Positions 27,046 through 39,592 are shown, numbered from the stretch's first letter. The stretch is 64,000 nt of DNA from Prunella strophiata (GCA_036583965.1 JAZBQD010000027.1:26357001-26421000), one strand, 5' to 3'. A program made the numbers and translations. Notes: generated from the sequence alone by a model not told the origin.

Positions 27046-27284
27046 GGAGGCAGCGCTCCAGCTTTATTTATTTGGAGGCGATGTTAGCCCCGGAGCCCTC
27101 CCCGTCCTTGCTGCGGGCGCTGGGAGGGGGATGCTGCTCACCCTCATCCCTGGCTGTGCCCCCCATCCCCGGGGTGCTCCTGCACAGCCTCTGCTGCCGT
27201 GCATCCCAGCAGCAGCATCCTTCTGGTGAAAGGAGTGGGGTGGGACCAGCCTGGGGAAGGGAATAAAGCTCCTGGAAAGGGCCT

Positions 27285-27530
27285 ATTAACCAGTTGGGCC
27301 CTCGCCGCGTGCGGCTGGGGAAGACTCTGTTGCTATGCGCAGGGAGCTTAATTTTATTATTACTCTCTGCTATTTAATGTCTGTCTCTCAGGCAGCTGGT
27401 GATGTTTTAATGAAGCTGGAATTGCGTAGTCTGTAGCGCTGGATAATCGTAAGCTGCCGAGTCAGAATCAAATTAATAATTCATGAAATTAAAGTGTATA
27501 ATTAATTTGAGCCGTGCAGATGAGTAGGGA
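27285..27530. promoter_or_regulatory. Candidate enhancer island
   Basis: Dense in ATTA/TAAT cores (TTAATTTTATTATTAC, AAATTAATAATTCATG, GTATAATTAATTTGAG), with CpGs in CGTAGTC, AATCGTAAGC and TGCCGAGTC. It is similar in style to 30685-30925. Confidence 0.43.
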
Positions 27531-27999
27531 CCCGAGTCTTCGGCCTGAAAGGAGCACACACATGGCTGTGAAACGTGCGTGTGTTGGTCTGCAACGAGGG
27601 GCAGATCTGCCACCTCTCACCTCCCCAGGCCCAGGTCCTCGGGCCACGCTGCCCTCCTGACCTGTATGGCATTGGAGGCTCAGTGTTAGTTGGTTTTATT
27701 TGGGATTTATTTATGTGGGGTTCATTCCCCACACACACATTTTCAGGTTAAAATTTCTACGCTAGCATTTGGTCCAAAAAAAAAAGGTTGTTTATTGATG
27801 GCTGGGGAATGTCACTCGGGTATAGGCTACATCTCTCATCCCCTGGGGAGGAGGAGCAAGATGTGCCTCTCCCCTTCCTTAGTGTTTATGTGGTTGTATT
27901 TGTTTTCTCTGGAAATTGGGCAACCACTGGGTCACTTTTTGAAGGGCTCCTGCAGTGAAAAATCCCGAGTGACTGGGGTTGAAAAGATAGAGACGGGTC

Positions 28000-30302
28000 A
28001 ACTCAGTGCAGTTCACATTTGCCCAGCACTGGCAGGGATTTTTCCCATGGTGGTTTCCCAGTAATCTGTAGTGCAAAGAGCAGCTATGTTGTGTTCCCAA
28101 CACCTTAGGTAAAAGCCAAAGGGACTCACAGGGCCACCATGAAGGATGTAGAGTTTTGGAATGTACCAGTTGCAGGCAGGTTGGAGGTAACTGGGCTGAG
28201 CAGCACTGGACACTTTGGGAGCTTTTGGCTCTGTGTTTAGTTGGATCCAATGGAAACATTGTTGATCCATCTTGCAGGAGGCACTGACCCAGGCCTCACA
28301 TTCCTGTGAGTCTTTGCTGGCACCCAGAAGAGGTTTCACCTTTGCGGTCTGCTGGGGAGAGGGGTCTTGTTGCTTCCTGATCCAACATGGGACAGTTCAT
28401 AACTGTCTTGGGAGCCATTTCTCTTGAGCCTCTCAGTGCACAGGGAAGGGTTTTCTTGTGTGTGCAGGGCACCAAGTGAAGTAGGAGGAAATTTGGATGT
28501 AGGACAGGTACAAGCTAAAATAGAACATCTGCTTGGGTCTGAAATGCCAGTCTTACCATGAGTGTTGAGTTGTCCATGTGCTGAAAACTTGATTATTCAC
28601 CCTAAGTTGAGATGTTAAATATTTTGCAGCTTTGAAGGCTCCACTTTTAGCATCCATGGTCTGAGGAGAAACAGGCCCAGCCAGGCTTTCCTGCCTTTAC
28701 TATTCAATCATCCAAGGTCATCGTTGCTTCTGTAGCAGGGCAATGTACTGCTCTCTTTCTGCCTGGCCAGAGCAGGCTTTGCCCATTCAGTTACAGCTTT
28801 CCCAATTTATGTTATTTTTGTGCAAAGCAAAATGTTGGCACTGTAGATTTGGGGCATGAATTTCTTGAAGACATTTGTGAGGCAATCTTTTATTCATACG
28901 AATTTAAATTTTTTTTTTTTAAGCCAAAAATCTGGCTGCAGCAAGATAATGTGATTTGCTGTAAATGCCATGGCTGTGAAGGATCTCAAGCACAAAGCTG
29001 ATAGAATATCTACTTAGGAAACTATTGAATGAAAGCAAAATTGCAGTGAGAGGACATTTTGGAGGTGTGAATCAGGACCCCTCCTCACTTTTTTAAGTTG
29101 GTTGCAAAATCCTTTTTCCCCTGATAGGCACACACAATGGTCTTGCTCCAGGCACAGCCATCTCGAGCTGTATCCATGTCTAGGGACCTGCCTGGGTTGG
29201 GAAGGGGAGATTTGGTACAGCATCATTTTAGTTTGTTTGATCTTTCCTGCTCTATTTGACAGCTGGTGGCCCTGGTGGCTGAGGAACACCATGTTTCTTA
29301 AGAGAGGAGGAAAGCTGTGAATTCCCCTTTCTCCAACCTAAACAGGGACAGCAAAGTTTCTTTCTGTCTGGGGCAGTTGGTAGACACTGAGTGATTTGTA
29401 GCTGTTCCAGCACTTGCTTAGTGGTACAGGGCAATCCTGCCCAGTGCAGAATAAAAGCAGAGGTGGAGAAACCACTTCATTTTTTTTTTTTTCCTTCTAG
29501 GTTCTTGTGTAGGCAGGAAATTCAAAAGGTTGCTTTTATTTTGCAGTCAGAGGCGAATGTAACTCTTTTTCATGTTTCATTAAGTGAGGTTCTTCTGATC
29601 ATTTCCAGGGCCTGTTGCAGCTGTTGGCTTTGGCAAGTTCTGAATGGTTTTAGTTCCAGAGGAGAGACAATATTTCAGTATTGAAGGGGTTTTTAACACT
29701 CCCTGTCTAGGTTTCAGGAGCCTGGATACACCAGCCTATGCAGCCTGTACTGTATGATGGAAAGGCAAGATACACAGCACCTTCATGCTCATTAATTGCA
29801 TGCAATTAAGCCCTGAAGCTTTTGCAATACCTGCTGAAATCAGGCAATTGCTTTTGGAACATCATGGTTGCAATTCTGCTTTTGAAATCCCATTTCTGCT
29901 TTTGAAATCCCAGTCTCCCTGCCTTGATGGAAATCCCAGGATTTGGGGTGCTGGTGAGTGGCATAGTTTGAGGACCAGGAGTGTATAAGAGATTTTTATG
30001 AATTTTCCCCAGTATTTTTCTAACAGCTCAGAGTCACCCATACATCCTGGCCATGTGGGAGGAAGGCATGAAACCCAGTCAGGCCACCTGAGCTTTTGTT
30101 CCAGTGTTCCAGCACAACAAGCTGTAGCCTGTTTCACCTCTCTGTCTTGTGCTTTCTCCATTGTAGGAAGAAAGGGAAGGGCAGGATTTCCCCCTCCCTG
30201 TGAGCATGGCTCAACATCAGCAAAGGCACTGGGTAAATGCTGAGTGGTATTAATAATAACCTGCCCTTTTTTGCTAATGTGCTTTCCATTGGAGTTCTGG
30301 TA
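28000..30302. other. Intronic stretch, largely featureless
   Basis: Nothing beyond the 20-bp duplication at 29874-29912 and short T runs near 28910 and 29480. Confidence 0.65.
29874..29912 (+). repeat. 20-bp tandem duplication
   Basis: TTCTGCTTTTGAAATCCCA occurs twice with a period of 20 bp. It is a simple local duplication with no known role. Confidence 0.85.
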
Positions 30303-30345
30303 TTTTTATTTTATTTTATTATTATTGTTGTTGTTGTTGTTGTTG
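30303..30345 (+). repeat. Compound microsatellite (TTTTA)n-(ATT)n-(TTG)7
   Basis: TTTTA units give way to ATT units and then to seven TTG units (30325-30345). The gradation suggests stepwise slippage from a T-rich seed. Confidence 0.85.
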
Positions 30346-30619
30346 TAGCTATTACAACACAAGATGCAGGGAAGCCGAGGACTTGACCTGGCTGCCTCCA
30401 TCTCTCTGCCTCCATCCTGCTCCATCATCCCCTGCCTGTAGAGTGGGTGGTTTAGGTACCAAGCCCTGAGCAGTCCCTGCTCCCTGGAGGGTCCCTGGCC
30501 CTGTGCTGGCTCATCCCCACCAGGTGGGGATGGTGGGAGACCCTCGGCTCCTGGCTCAGAGCTGCTGCTGCCTCCTCGCACATCCAGGCAGCTCTGCAGG
30601 GGCAGGTGGGGAGGTGGAA

Positions 30620-30648
30620 GGGGGCAGGGGGAGTGGGTGTGGGAGGGG
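30620..30648 (+). other. Potential G-quadruplex
   Basis: Five G runs (5, 5, 3, 3 and 4 long) have loops of one to three bases on the sense strand. It lies 40 bp upstream of the homeodomain-rich island at 30685-30925. Confidence 0.65.
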
Positions 30649-30684
30649 TGCCCGGCAGAAAGGGTTAGTGCCAAACACAAACAA

Positions 30685-30925
30685 AAACACGATGCAAATG
30701 AGCTGCTTGCAACAGGTAGCCTTAATCAGATGCTGTCAGATGAATTCAGCATCTCTCCGATTGTCGCCTGCACTAGCCTCCCATTCGGAAGCCCTCATCT
30801 GCTCCAGATGTGGTTTAATTTACTGCGACTTGGCTAATTACTGTAATTAAGGATTAATTACTGTTAATTACTTTCACATAAACTCAACGCCAGTCAAAGA
30901 GCGGAGCCTTATGAAGCCTGCCACA
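30685..30925. promoter_or_regulatory. Candidate enhancer with phased TAATTA array
   Basis: Contains an octamer ATGCAAAT (30692-30699), a MEIS/PREP half-site CTGTCA (30733-30738), and four TAATTA palindromes at 30835, 30844, 30855 and 30865. The steps of 9, 11 and 10 bp are close to one helical turn. The 17-mer shared with 2714-2730 is at 30844-30860. This is the most motif-rich island in the window. Confidence 0.5.
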
Positions 30926-31100
30926 GCAGCGAGCACAGCCACGGCAGCCTGGGTGGGCCCGCCGGCTCCTCGGGGCCATCCCGGGCGGGTGCCCGCTGCC
31001 CGGCCAGCCCCGGCCTCGGCCCTGCCCCACGGATCACCCAGCCCTGCCCGGCCCTGCCGGGGCTGGCAGGCAGGCATGGCAGGGCTCCAGATGGCATCCA
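30926..31100. other. GC-rich patch
   Basis: C/G-dense sequence with moderate CpG follows the TAATTA island. It contains repeated CCCGGCC/GCCCTGCC words. It might be a small CpG island, but no promoter or first exon is recognised. Confidence 0.5.
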
Positions 31101-31724
31101 GCGAGCCAGCCACCGTTATTATCGTTAATAATTAGATAGAGCAGGGATTTGCTGCGCAAACCCTGGTTAGGAAGGGGAGGCCAGCGGCGTCTCCGGCAGG
31201 CTCTGGAAAGATGCAACAGATTGATGCCTGTGCCATCCTCAGCCCTTCCCAATGCTCCCACCACCCTGTCCCCAGCCAGGGCCTTCCTGAAGTCCCTCAG
31301 TAGGTGAGAGATGCAAAACTCTAATGCTTCCCCCAGCATCAAGCAAGCAAAAGGTGCTTTAGCAAACAAGGGAAGAAAGCAGCCCTGTATCTAAGGCAAC
31401 AGGGGCAGGGAAAACCTGTGGTGGGTGAGGGAAGGAGCGCCAAAATGATTCATGGACAGTGCAGTGTGTAGTGTTCCCATGGGAAACAAGTGTCTGCTGG
31501 TGCTGCCCTGCTTCTCTGGCTCCCTTAGACTTGTTAGGCTCCATATCTATTGGCCTTATTAGTTTTAAAAGTCCTGGGGCTTTTTCCATTACAGCAGAGG
31601 GAGGAAGAGCCTTGGAAGGTGGGACGTGAGGTGTGATGGTGGCAGCACAGGCAGGAGTGGGCCGTGCCCCATCTTCACCCATCGCCTGCAGCTCTGGCCT
31701 GCTCTCGTGGCCAGGCGTGTAATA

Positions 31725-31870
31725 TGAAGGCAGGATGGGAGAGAAAAATCGGCATGATTAGATGGGTATTGTTCTATTAGATCTCTGCCTGCTTGCTCTT
31801 GTGTCTCAGCATTTGAAGATGAAACATATTCATTTAGCTCCCAGGATGAATGGTTTTAATAAGGGGAGCA
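31725..31870. promoter_or_regulatory. Candidate enhancer island, weak
   Basis: AT-rich, non-repetitive block with ATCGGCATGATTAGATGG, TCTATTAGATCTC and GGTTTTAATAAGG. Weaker motif content than the others. Confidence 0.28.
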
Positions 31871-32249
31871 AGATGAGGTGGGGTAGTCCTGATGACTTCA
31901 GAGACCCATCAGCTCTACCCCTAAGGCCATTTTGGTGATGACATGGGCCACACAACCATTAATGCTGCAATCAGGACAAGTTTTCCGTGTCCATGCGAAT
32001 CCTTCAGCTGGGAAGAGCGTGTTTTGGAGCCCAGGAGGAGATGTGTATCAGCAGTAATCAGATTGAGCCTGCAGGGAGGGCAGGCAGGGGGTGAGGCAGG
32101 GGCTCCCTGGGTGCTTCCTGGGGGCAGGCGAGGGGAAGCAGAGATACAGGCAGACCACCCAGCCAGTGGATTTCCACCTTGCCAGCATCCCAGCACTCCA
32201 CTGATGCCATCCTGATGAGGGGCTGAGACCTCGCAGTGCTCATTAGTTA

Positions 32250-35200
32250 TTTCAGCAGCACCCACGCCTCCCTGTGCCATCCCACCCGGCCCCAGCCGCT
32301 CCGCTGCCATCCGCCTCCAGGCTGCCTGTGGCCTGCTTAAACCCCAAATCAAGATAATTCCCATTATCAGGAGCATCTCTGGGGGCAGGGCAGGGGACAC
32401 CACGGCGCTGCCAGTGCCCAGGCAGCCCGGCCTGGCGGGGTGGGAGCCGTGGGTGCGGGGGGAGCGCGCTGCGGTGAGCGGCTGGGGCAGCCAGCCGCGC
32501 TCCGGCTGTCAGCTCTGCTCAGCCCTCCTGTCAGGCACCGGGATGCCCAGGCCCTCATTGCTTTAATTGACACCTTCCTCTGGCGTCCCACGCTCGGCCG
32601 TCCCAGCCCCAGCCTGGCTTTCTCTTCCTTCTCCTCTCCAGGAGGAGGCTGGTGCAGCCCTATTCCTGGAGCCAGGGCTGGGGGAGAAGGGAGGAGACCA
32701 GGATGGGTTCAGGAGCGTGGTCAGCATCCCTCGCGTGACAGTTTTGTGCCTGCTGATCTTCCCAAAGGTTGGAACATCCCCTGAGGATTTCCTTGCCCCT
32801 TTCCTTTACCAAGGCACTGCAGAAATGTCTCGTGGCAGCACTCTCAGGTAATTGCTGCTCATGGAAGGACCAGAGCCTGAAGAAGACCCATAGAATCTCT
32901 GGTCATGCTTTGCTGATTTGGAGATATGTCATAAGCAAGGAGGAGCAAGGGCTGGTTGCTCTGTGGAGCATATTGTGGCTGTGCTGCAAGGCCTTGTGAA
33001 GCCCACAGAAGGGGAGGAAGGATGGAGGTGGAGGAGCTGGTAGGATGGCTTCATCTTCCCCAGTCATCTCCAATGCAGATCATGCTGGACATACCACGGT
33101 TGTCCTGCTGAAAGCCAGGAGAGTTGCCCACTTTCTGGGCCAGGAGTGGGGCAGGTGGCCATGAGGTGTTTGTGGTTTGGGGCTGGTGTCCCTTTCCTGG
33201 AGGGGACAGCAAAGGCATCTTCCCTCTCCCAAATGAGCAGGAAGCAGCAGAGCTCATGTTCCTTTCCGTCAGGAGCTGCAGGCACAGCCTGTGACTCTGC
33301 TTGAACAGGACAAAGACTTCCTCTAGAAAGTTACTGTTTAGGGGGAAGTACCTTGTTTGGAAAACACCACCTCAGAAGCTCTAGGTGCAATGGGTGCATT
33401 AATTCTGGGGAAAATGAGGTGTGCAATGCCTGGAACTGGTGCTTGGACCAAACATGATGGCAGCCACTACTGTCAGGTGTGTGGCAGTGAATCCTGTCCC
33501 ATCCTTTTCCACAATTTGACCTTGGTATCTCTATCCAGTGCCCCTCAACTTGCCTACCCCAGACAGCAGACAGATTCCACAGCTGGTCCTTCTGAATGGA
33601 GGCTTCAGAAAGCTTTGCTGGTTGGTCCTGCAAGGAGCAACCCAGCTCTTTGCCTGGGCCCACTGGGAGCCTGCCATACAAATAAAAACTGTGCCCCTCT
33701 TCCCCATTTGTCCTCACTGGGAGGGTCTTGTGAGCTGAGGTACCTCCAGCATTCCTCCCAGGTGGCCAGTGCAGGCAACAGGGAGAGATCTCCCGTGGTC
33801 TGCTCCGTCTTTGCTCTCTGTATTAAAGTTGGGAGCCCTTTGATGTCTGCTTCTGCAGCTCGGATTCTGCCAGGAGGCTCAGAGCAGCATGTGTAATTAG
33901 CCCAGAAAAATGCCTCTTTCATGTGGGTCGGGGGACCCAAGCAGAGAAGAGATTTCCAAGGGCTTTGTTCTGCTGCAGGGAAATGTTCAGGCTTTTGGTG
34001 GGTTTTGACAGAGCTCTTCTTGGCCTTCCCTTTTTCTCCCAGTGCGGGGTGGAGCTCGGGGTTTTGGCAGGAGAAAGCGCACGTGGCAGGCTGCTGCTCC
34101 ATGGGAGATGGGCCCTTCGGTGCTGGGCTGGAGTTTGGGTACATGCAGAAGCAAGGGATCAGCCAGAGCCGTGCTCCAGCTGGCCCAGGGGAGGAGAAAA
34201 AACAACCCAAATATTGCAGGATTGCTTCCCACAGCTGCAGTTTTCTTCCTTATTTGCCTAAGAAGCACTCAAGGCAGGCACTGCTCTTCCAAGCCCTGCT
34301 GGTCCCTGCCTGCAGGCATTGCTGCTGCACCAGTGCAGGGCTGTAAATCCTAGGGGTGTCAATCAGAGCAGGCTGATCCCTCTCTGGCAGTGGGTTCATG
34401 CTCTTTATCAGCTCTTGATCTGGTTTTTGCCAGGGGTGGGTGGTGCTCAAGGATGGCAGCTCCATGTTTGCTATCTTGCCAGGGTGCAGAGAGCCACCAC
34501 AGCTGTGCTGTGACTCCAGACATCCTTTCTCACACCAGGAGTTTGCTAAAACACAGGAGACACTTCAGGGTTGCTTTGGCACAACAGGTTGCAGTTTTCA
34601 GCCTCATCTTTTACCTGCCTTTCCCTCTGCCCTTAAATCAGCATCAGCAGATCTGTGGCAAACAAGCCGTGGACTTTCCTCTTGCTTTTGATGCAGGTAG
34701 GGCACCTTACTGTTTCCACCAAACCTTTTAGCCTCATGCATCATCCTGGAAGGTCCTGGATCAGACTAAGAAGCACCTTTCTGCAGCTGCTGCTGCCCTG
34801 GATGTGCCTTTGCCCCTTTTCTGCCTTTTTTTGTTTTGTGGGTTTTTTTTTTTGATTGGTTTGGGGTTTTTTGAGGGAAGCAAATGCATTGCTTTTCGCA
34901 CCATTTATGGGACCCATCCAGGCTGCAACAGGAGTAGCAAAGAGGTGCCAGAGATGCTCTGGCAGCAAAGGTGATGCCCTCCTGCCCTCAGAGGAGGATT
35001 CATTGGCAAAGTGGTTTTCAGGATCCTGAGGACTTGGCTTGGGAATTTATGCCTGTATCAAGGTGATAGTGAGGATGTGCTCTAATCTAATCTCCCCCAT
35101 GGACAGGATCTTCCTGCTAGTAAAAACAGCAAAAGGCACAGACATACTGAAAACTGAGCAGTGAATGGATTTTATTTCCCCCTTGCATTTTCTCCCCTGG

Positions 35201-35494
35201 GACTTAAAGCGACCCCAACCCTCCTCACCCAACAAACCCAAAACCAACAGATTTCTCCTCAGACTAGGGCTGTGCCATCTGCTGTGGTCGATTCTCCCAG
35301 CTATTTCTCATGTGTCTCTTGCTTAAAGACCTTGTGCCATGTTCCTGCCTAGAAGGGAGCCGTGGGGCCTCCCTGGGGATCCCCCTTCTCTTCCTGGGTC
35401 TGGTTTCTTCCAGCTTTGACTCGGGGATGAATGGATGCAATGGAGCCCCCTGCACATGGGGTCCTGGCACCGTGCATGTGAACATACAGGGTGT
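32250..35494. other. Intronic stretch, largely featureless
   Basis: A CpG-rich patch at 32400-32530 (GGGGGAGCGCGCTGCGG) is the only compositional anomaly. Frames open at 33357-33896 and 33605-34210 overlap on opposite strands and match nothing I know. Confidence 0.6.
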
Positions 35495-35685
35495 GGGTTA
35501 TATATGGGATTATGGTATTTAGATCACATTAATGAGCACACAGGAGAGCAGGAAAATGGATCATTTATGGTTGCGATCTGGCTACTGTCAAAATAGGGTG
35601 TTATTCTGACGGTTGCTTTGTCTTTGCTCTCCGAGCAATATGAAGATAGTTTCTTAGCAACAAAACTGTGTTCACAAACAACACT
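35495..35685. promoter_or_regulatory. Candidate enhancer island
   Basis: Contains TTATATATGGGATTATGG, GATCACATTAATGAGC, GATCATTTATGGTTGCG and CTGACGGTTG. It differs sharply from the flanking G/C-rich text. Confidence 0.38.
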
Positions 35686-36219
35686 GGTGAAAAACAACCC
35701 CCCAGGAAAAAAGGAGGCAGCCTCAAAAGCACTGCTCCTTGTGTGTGTCCCCTGGCCACACAGCATCCATTAATTAGGTGCAGAATGTCCTACTGGAGAG
35801 CAGGTGCTTGTCCATGGTCATGGTGTCATGCCAGCACTGCCCTGGTCCCTGCTGGCTTGGGTGTGATCACGGTTCCTTTGGCAGAAGGGTAATCTGAGGC
35901 AGCTTGGGAAGAGCATTACAGGGTGGTCTTTAGGTGATGTGGCAGGGTTTGAGCTTCTTCTGAGTGCTGCTTGCCACGTGGTAGCTGGCAGGCACTGCCT
36001 CGGACCTTTCTTGGTCAAGGTCTTCTCCAGGGTCTTGTCCTGCATCTGAGATGGATTCCAGAAGGAGAGAAGGAGGGAGCTGCCTGTGAGCCATTTTGGC
36101 AGCAGCTCCCCCGTGCAATTTGGAGCATCTCTCCTTTGAAGGAGGCGCTGGGCCTGGTGTCTGTGCTGACGTTGGAGTCCATGAGAGCAAGCGGTTCCCC
36201 CAGCCAAGTATCTGCCAGG

Positions 36220-36370
36220 CTGTGTCGGGAGAACTTTTATCATTTCTGTCACAGACATCACAACTCGCTTGTCTTACCATACATCTTCCTAAATGTGACA
36301 GAATATTCAGCTGTTATTAATTGAATACTCTCTAATTTAACTGCTTAGCAGGACAGAGAGCGACTGGTTT
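36220..36370. promoter_or_regulatory. Candidate enhancer island with MEIS-type sites
   Basis: Two TGACAG/CTGTCA half-sites (TTCTGTCACAG near 36244 and ATGTGACAGAAT near 36294) precede GTTATTAATTGAATAC and CTCTAATTTAAC. Confidence 0.4.
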
Positions 36371-37119
36371 GTCTCAGCACCGAGAGCTGCTGGCAGGCAC
36401 GCAGGACATTTTGGGGTGCGGAGAAGTTATTTGGGGAGTGAAATGGGGCTTTTTTTTTTTTACTTTAGTATCCCCCCCCGCCATGCCACCTTGCATGGGA
36501 TTGATCCTCATCCTGCCAGGGAGGGGCTCCAGCATCTGCTGTGGCTCCTGGTCCTGGGGCACATGGCCAAGCCCAGGATGGCATTGCTGCTCCTCCATCC
36601 CATCCTGACATTACCAGTACGGGGTTAGAGAGGAAGGGACATCCTTGGGAGTATGGCCAGGAGCTGGTGATCCTCCCTGGGTGCCCAGGATGGAAGAGTG
36701 ATTTGGACTGCTCCCAATCTCCATTCAGGTGGGTAGATACCTTCTTTTCTGGAGAGCTGCTGGAAGCAAAGCTCAGTCCTTCAGTGTTCTCCTTGATGGA
36801 GTCACATGCCCATCGTGGCCTGGCCATCCCCTCGGCCCCTGGCAGATCCCACATACGACTCCTTCTCTTCCTCCTCCTCCTTCTCCTTGTTTACATCCAT
36901 ATCCAGAAATGCCAGAGATGTCCCAAATGCAGACTGTTAGGATGTCATGTTAGGGTTGCTGAGAAGCTGGAATCCTTTGGAGGATGCAGGAGGCAGCTCT
37001 CCTGGCTGTCACCTGGGCAGCAGGCTGGTGGGGGACTGTCCCCTCCAGCCTCCCCAGGCCTGTGCCTGCTTGCACACACATGTGTGTGTCACATCTCTCT
37101 GCTGCTCTCCCAGAAAGTT

Positions 37120-37345
37120 CAAACCCAGAGTCAAGTTTATTGTTTCTATCTCGTTTATTTTAAGTATAGTTTTACACTTTATTATATGCTGTGACATCTT
37201 AAATGGAGCCTGTCACTCTATCTTGACTACTGCTAGGGGCTACAGCCACTTACTGTGTCAGGCTTTTCGGCAGCCCTGATTAACGATATCAGTGGATCCC
37301 AGCACAGGCACAAGCACCAAAATCAAGGGGTGATTTGCATACTCA
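37120..37345. promoter_or_regulatory. Candidate enhancer island
   Basis: AT-rich block with ATCTCGTTTATTTTAAG, TTACACTTTATTATATGC, a CCTGTCAC half-site, CTGATTAACGATATC and an octamer ATTTGCAT at 37333-37340. Confidence 0.4.
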
Positions 37346-37554
37346 AATGGTGCAACGCATCAAAAGGCTGCAGCCCGTGCAGGTATTGCACTGGCACAGC
37401 CCAGGGATGCACATTCCTGCTGTCCCTCATCCCTGTGTATGGGACCCGTTCATGCTGGTAAGTGCTGTGCACACCTAAGTCTATTTATTCGGTGTCTTCA
37501 GCCTAAAGGAAAGCCTTGCTTGCCCCTCTTAACAGGAGTTTCTTCATCTCTCTG

Positions 37555-37950
37555 GACAACATATCAATTAAGATAGTGAAATGGAATAATATTTTTTTTC
37601 TCATGTGCCTGTTGGGATATGTTGCAGAATTACCCATGCAAATGCTTTTTTTCCCTGAAAGTAACATTTTGTTAGGTTAATTCATGCACTGGAGAAACAA
37701 ACTTTCTGTTCTTCCAGTCCAATCTCCACTTACAAGTCAGGTTTTTGTAACCCTGTCATTGAAATGCGAGGTAGCCTACAGTAATTTGAATATTTCATTC
37801 TGCCGGCTGCTAATGCACTCTGCATTACAGATGGTACTTGCTCCATCCTTCTGGACTGGGTTCAATTATAAATGAAAGTAGGGAGCTGAGATTTGTCTTT
37901 TTGTCTGTGCTTAGTTGGAATAACACAATAAAGCTTGATGGGTAAGAATT
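37555..37950. promoter_or_regulatory. Candidate enhancer island
   Basis: AT-rich with ATATCAATTAAG, an octamer ATGCAAAT (37636-37643), TAATTTGAATATTTC and TTCAATTATAAATG. No coding potential is seen. Confidence 0.33.
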
Positions 37951-38474
37951 CCTCAAGCTGCCTCTTCTTTGCCCGCAACGTCTCCGGTGTGTAGCTTTCT
38001 TCCCTGATAGCGGATCCCGCTTGCCTTTCAAGTCGAGCTTGGAGTATTAGGGTTGGCAGTAGTGGGGTTTTTCACAAGGAATTTTTGGCTCACATGTCCC
38101 ATTTTTGGAAGTGCTTTGTTCAGTCCTCTTTCTAGCTGTTTATTTACCAGGCTCTGCATCTCCCTGTGCATCCCAAGCCAGGAGTGGCAGTAGGAGAAGT
38201 CTGCTTAGGCTGGGCAAGAAGGGTTGTGCGTGGCTTTTGGGGCGGTGGGGTCATCTTCCCTCCCAGTGTGTCGCTGTTGACAGGGTCAGCAACCTGGTCT
38301 GCAGCCACAGAAAAGCAAATGGGGATGCAGAACAGCCCTCCTCCATCCCAGGGTTGCTGCCATGGCACTCTTCCCAAAGGCCCTAGGAATAAAAGGGCCC
38401 CTAGAGAGCCAAAGAAAACATTTACCTCTGCTTGGTGATTAACAGAAAGGGGGGTTGGAAGCCTCCAGCCCAGC

Positions 38475-39420
38475 TGCACGGAGGCTCTCTATTACATACA
38501 GATGCCTTTTGCGAGCTCCTTGGCCATCCCGGCCGGTAAAAGCAATATTGCCGAGGGAGTCGGAGGAGGTGAGGGCAGGGCTTTCAATTTGGTTTTACAT
38601 TTACAAGGACCAGATGGCCTTGCTGGAGATGATCTTTGATCTGGGACGCAGCCGGAGTTGGGCAAAGATTTTTGTCTTTTTTTTTTTTTCTTTCTTTTTT
38701 GCTCCCCTTTTAATCTCCTCGCTGGTTCTGGCAGGGCCTCTCCCGCAGGAGCAGGGGGAGCTGCGTGTCCAGTGTGTCTGTCTGCTGGGGCTGGGTGTGA
38801 GCCCCCTGTGCCCGTGGGGATGGGTGAGTCGCTGGTGGAGCCCTGAGCGGGGTTGTCCGAGGTTGAAGGCAGAGCTGGATCCCGTTACACCACCGCCCCA
38901 CAGCACGGAAATCTGCGTCAACAGCCTCTTGCATGGAATATAATTAAACACACGCAGGCGCCTCCGAACAGAAATGCCACTAATTGATCATTTTAAATTT
39001 TTTTTCCCCATTTTTTCTGGCGTCTCGCACCCTCCCAGCCGCACGGTCGTGTGGGGGCTCTCTCCTCCTGCCTTGCCTTGCCTTGCCAGTTCTGGGTTTC
39101 TTTCTTCCCCCCACATGTTTTGAATGGAGCGGGAGCGAAGGCAGCCGATCCTATTTCACAAGCGCTTGGACTTGCAGCACTCTCCCTCCTGTCCAAACAG
39201 ATCGTTTACAGAAGGGGCCTCTATTTAAAGAAGGAACTGAACGTTCAGAGCTGTTTTCTGGCCTTAAAACGCTGCCGACCGGCTGTTGCCTCTCAAAGAG
39301 CCGGGCTTTGTCTGGCACGCCCGAGGAGCGGCTTTGACGCCAGGCTCAGCAGGTCGGCGCGAGGGACTGAGCATCGTGCAAAAAATGTGCTCCTTTGTTT
39401 GCTGCCATCACTGGATCGCA
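38475..39420. promoter_or_regulatory. Possible regulatory block
   Basis: Three motif-rich patches (38485-38560, 38935-39000 and 39140-39320) carry rare CpGs (GCAATATTGCCGAGGG, CAAGCGCTTGG, ACGCTGCCGACCG) and AT-rich words (ATATAATTAAAC, CACTAATTGATC). Between them are T-rich and ordinary G/C sequences. Confidence 0.3.
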
Positions 39421-39592
39421 GCAGAGTTGGGTTTGGGGTAGCATCTTATCCATGGGAGCTTGGTGGAGTGTCTAGGGCTGGGCAAACCTCGCCTCTCTGT
39501 GGTGGTGTGGGTGGGATAAGCTTGGGAAGAAAGTAAATGGAAAAGGAGCAGATAGGTTTTGGTGGGCTCTATGTATGGCATGGAGAGAAAGA

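Noticed and set aside
30926..31100. GC-rich patch as an alternative PBX1 promoter
   Set aside because: CpG density is moderate and there is no recognisable initiator, first exon or donor; kept only as a compositional note.
32400..32530. CpG-rich patch as a promoter
   Set aside because: Too short and without an associated exon or core promoter element.
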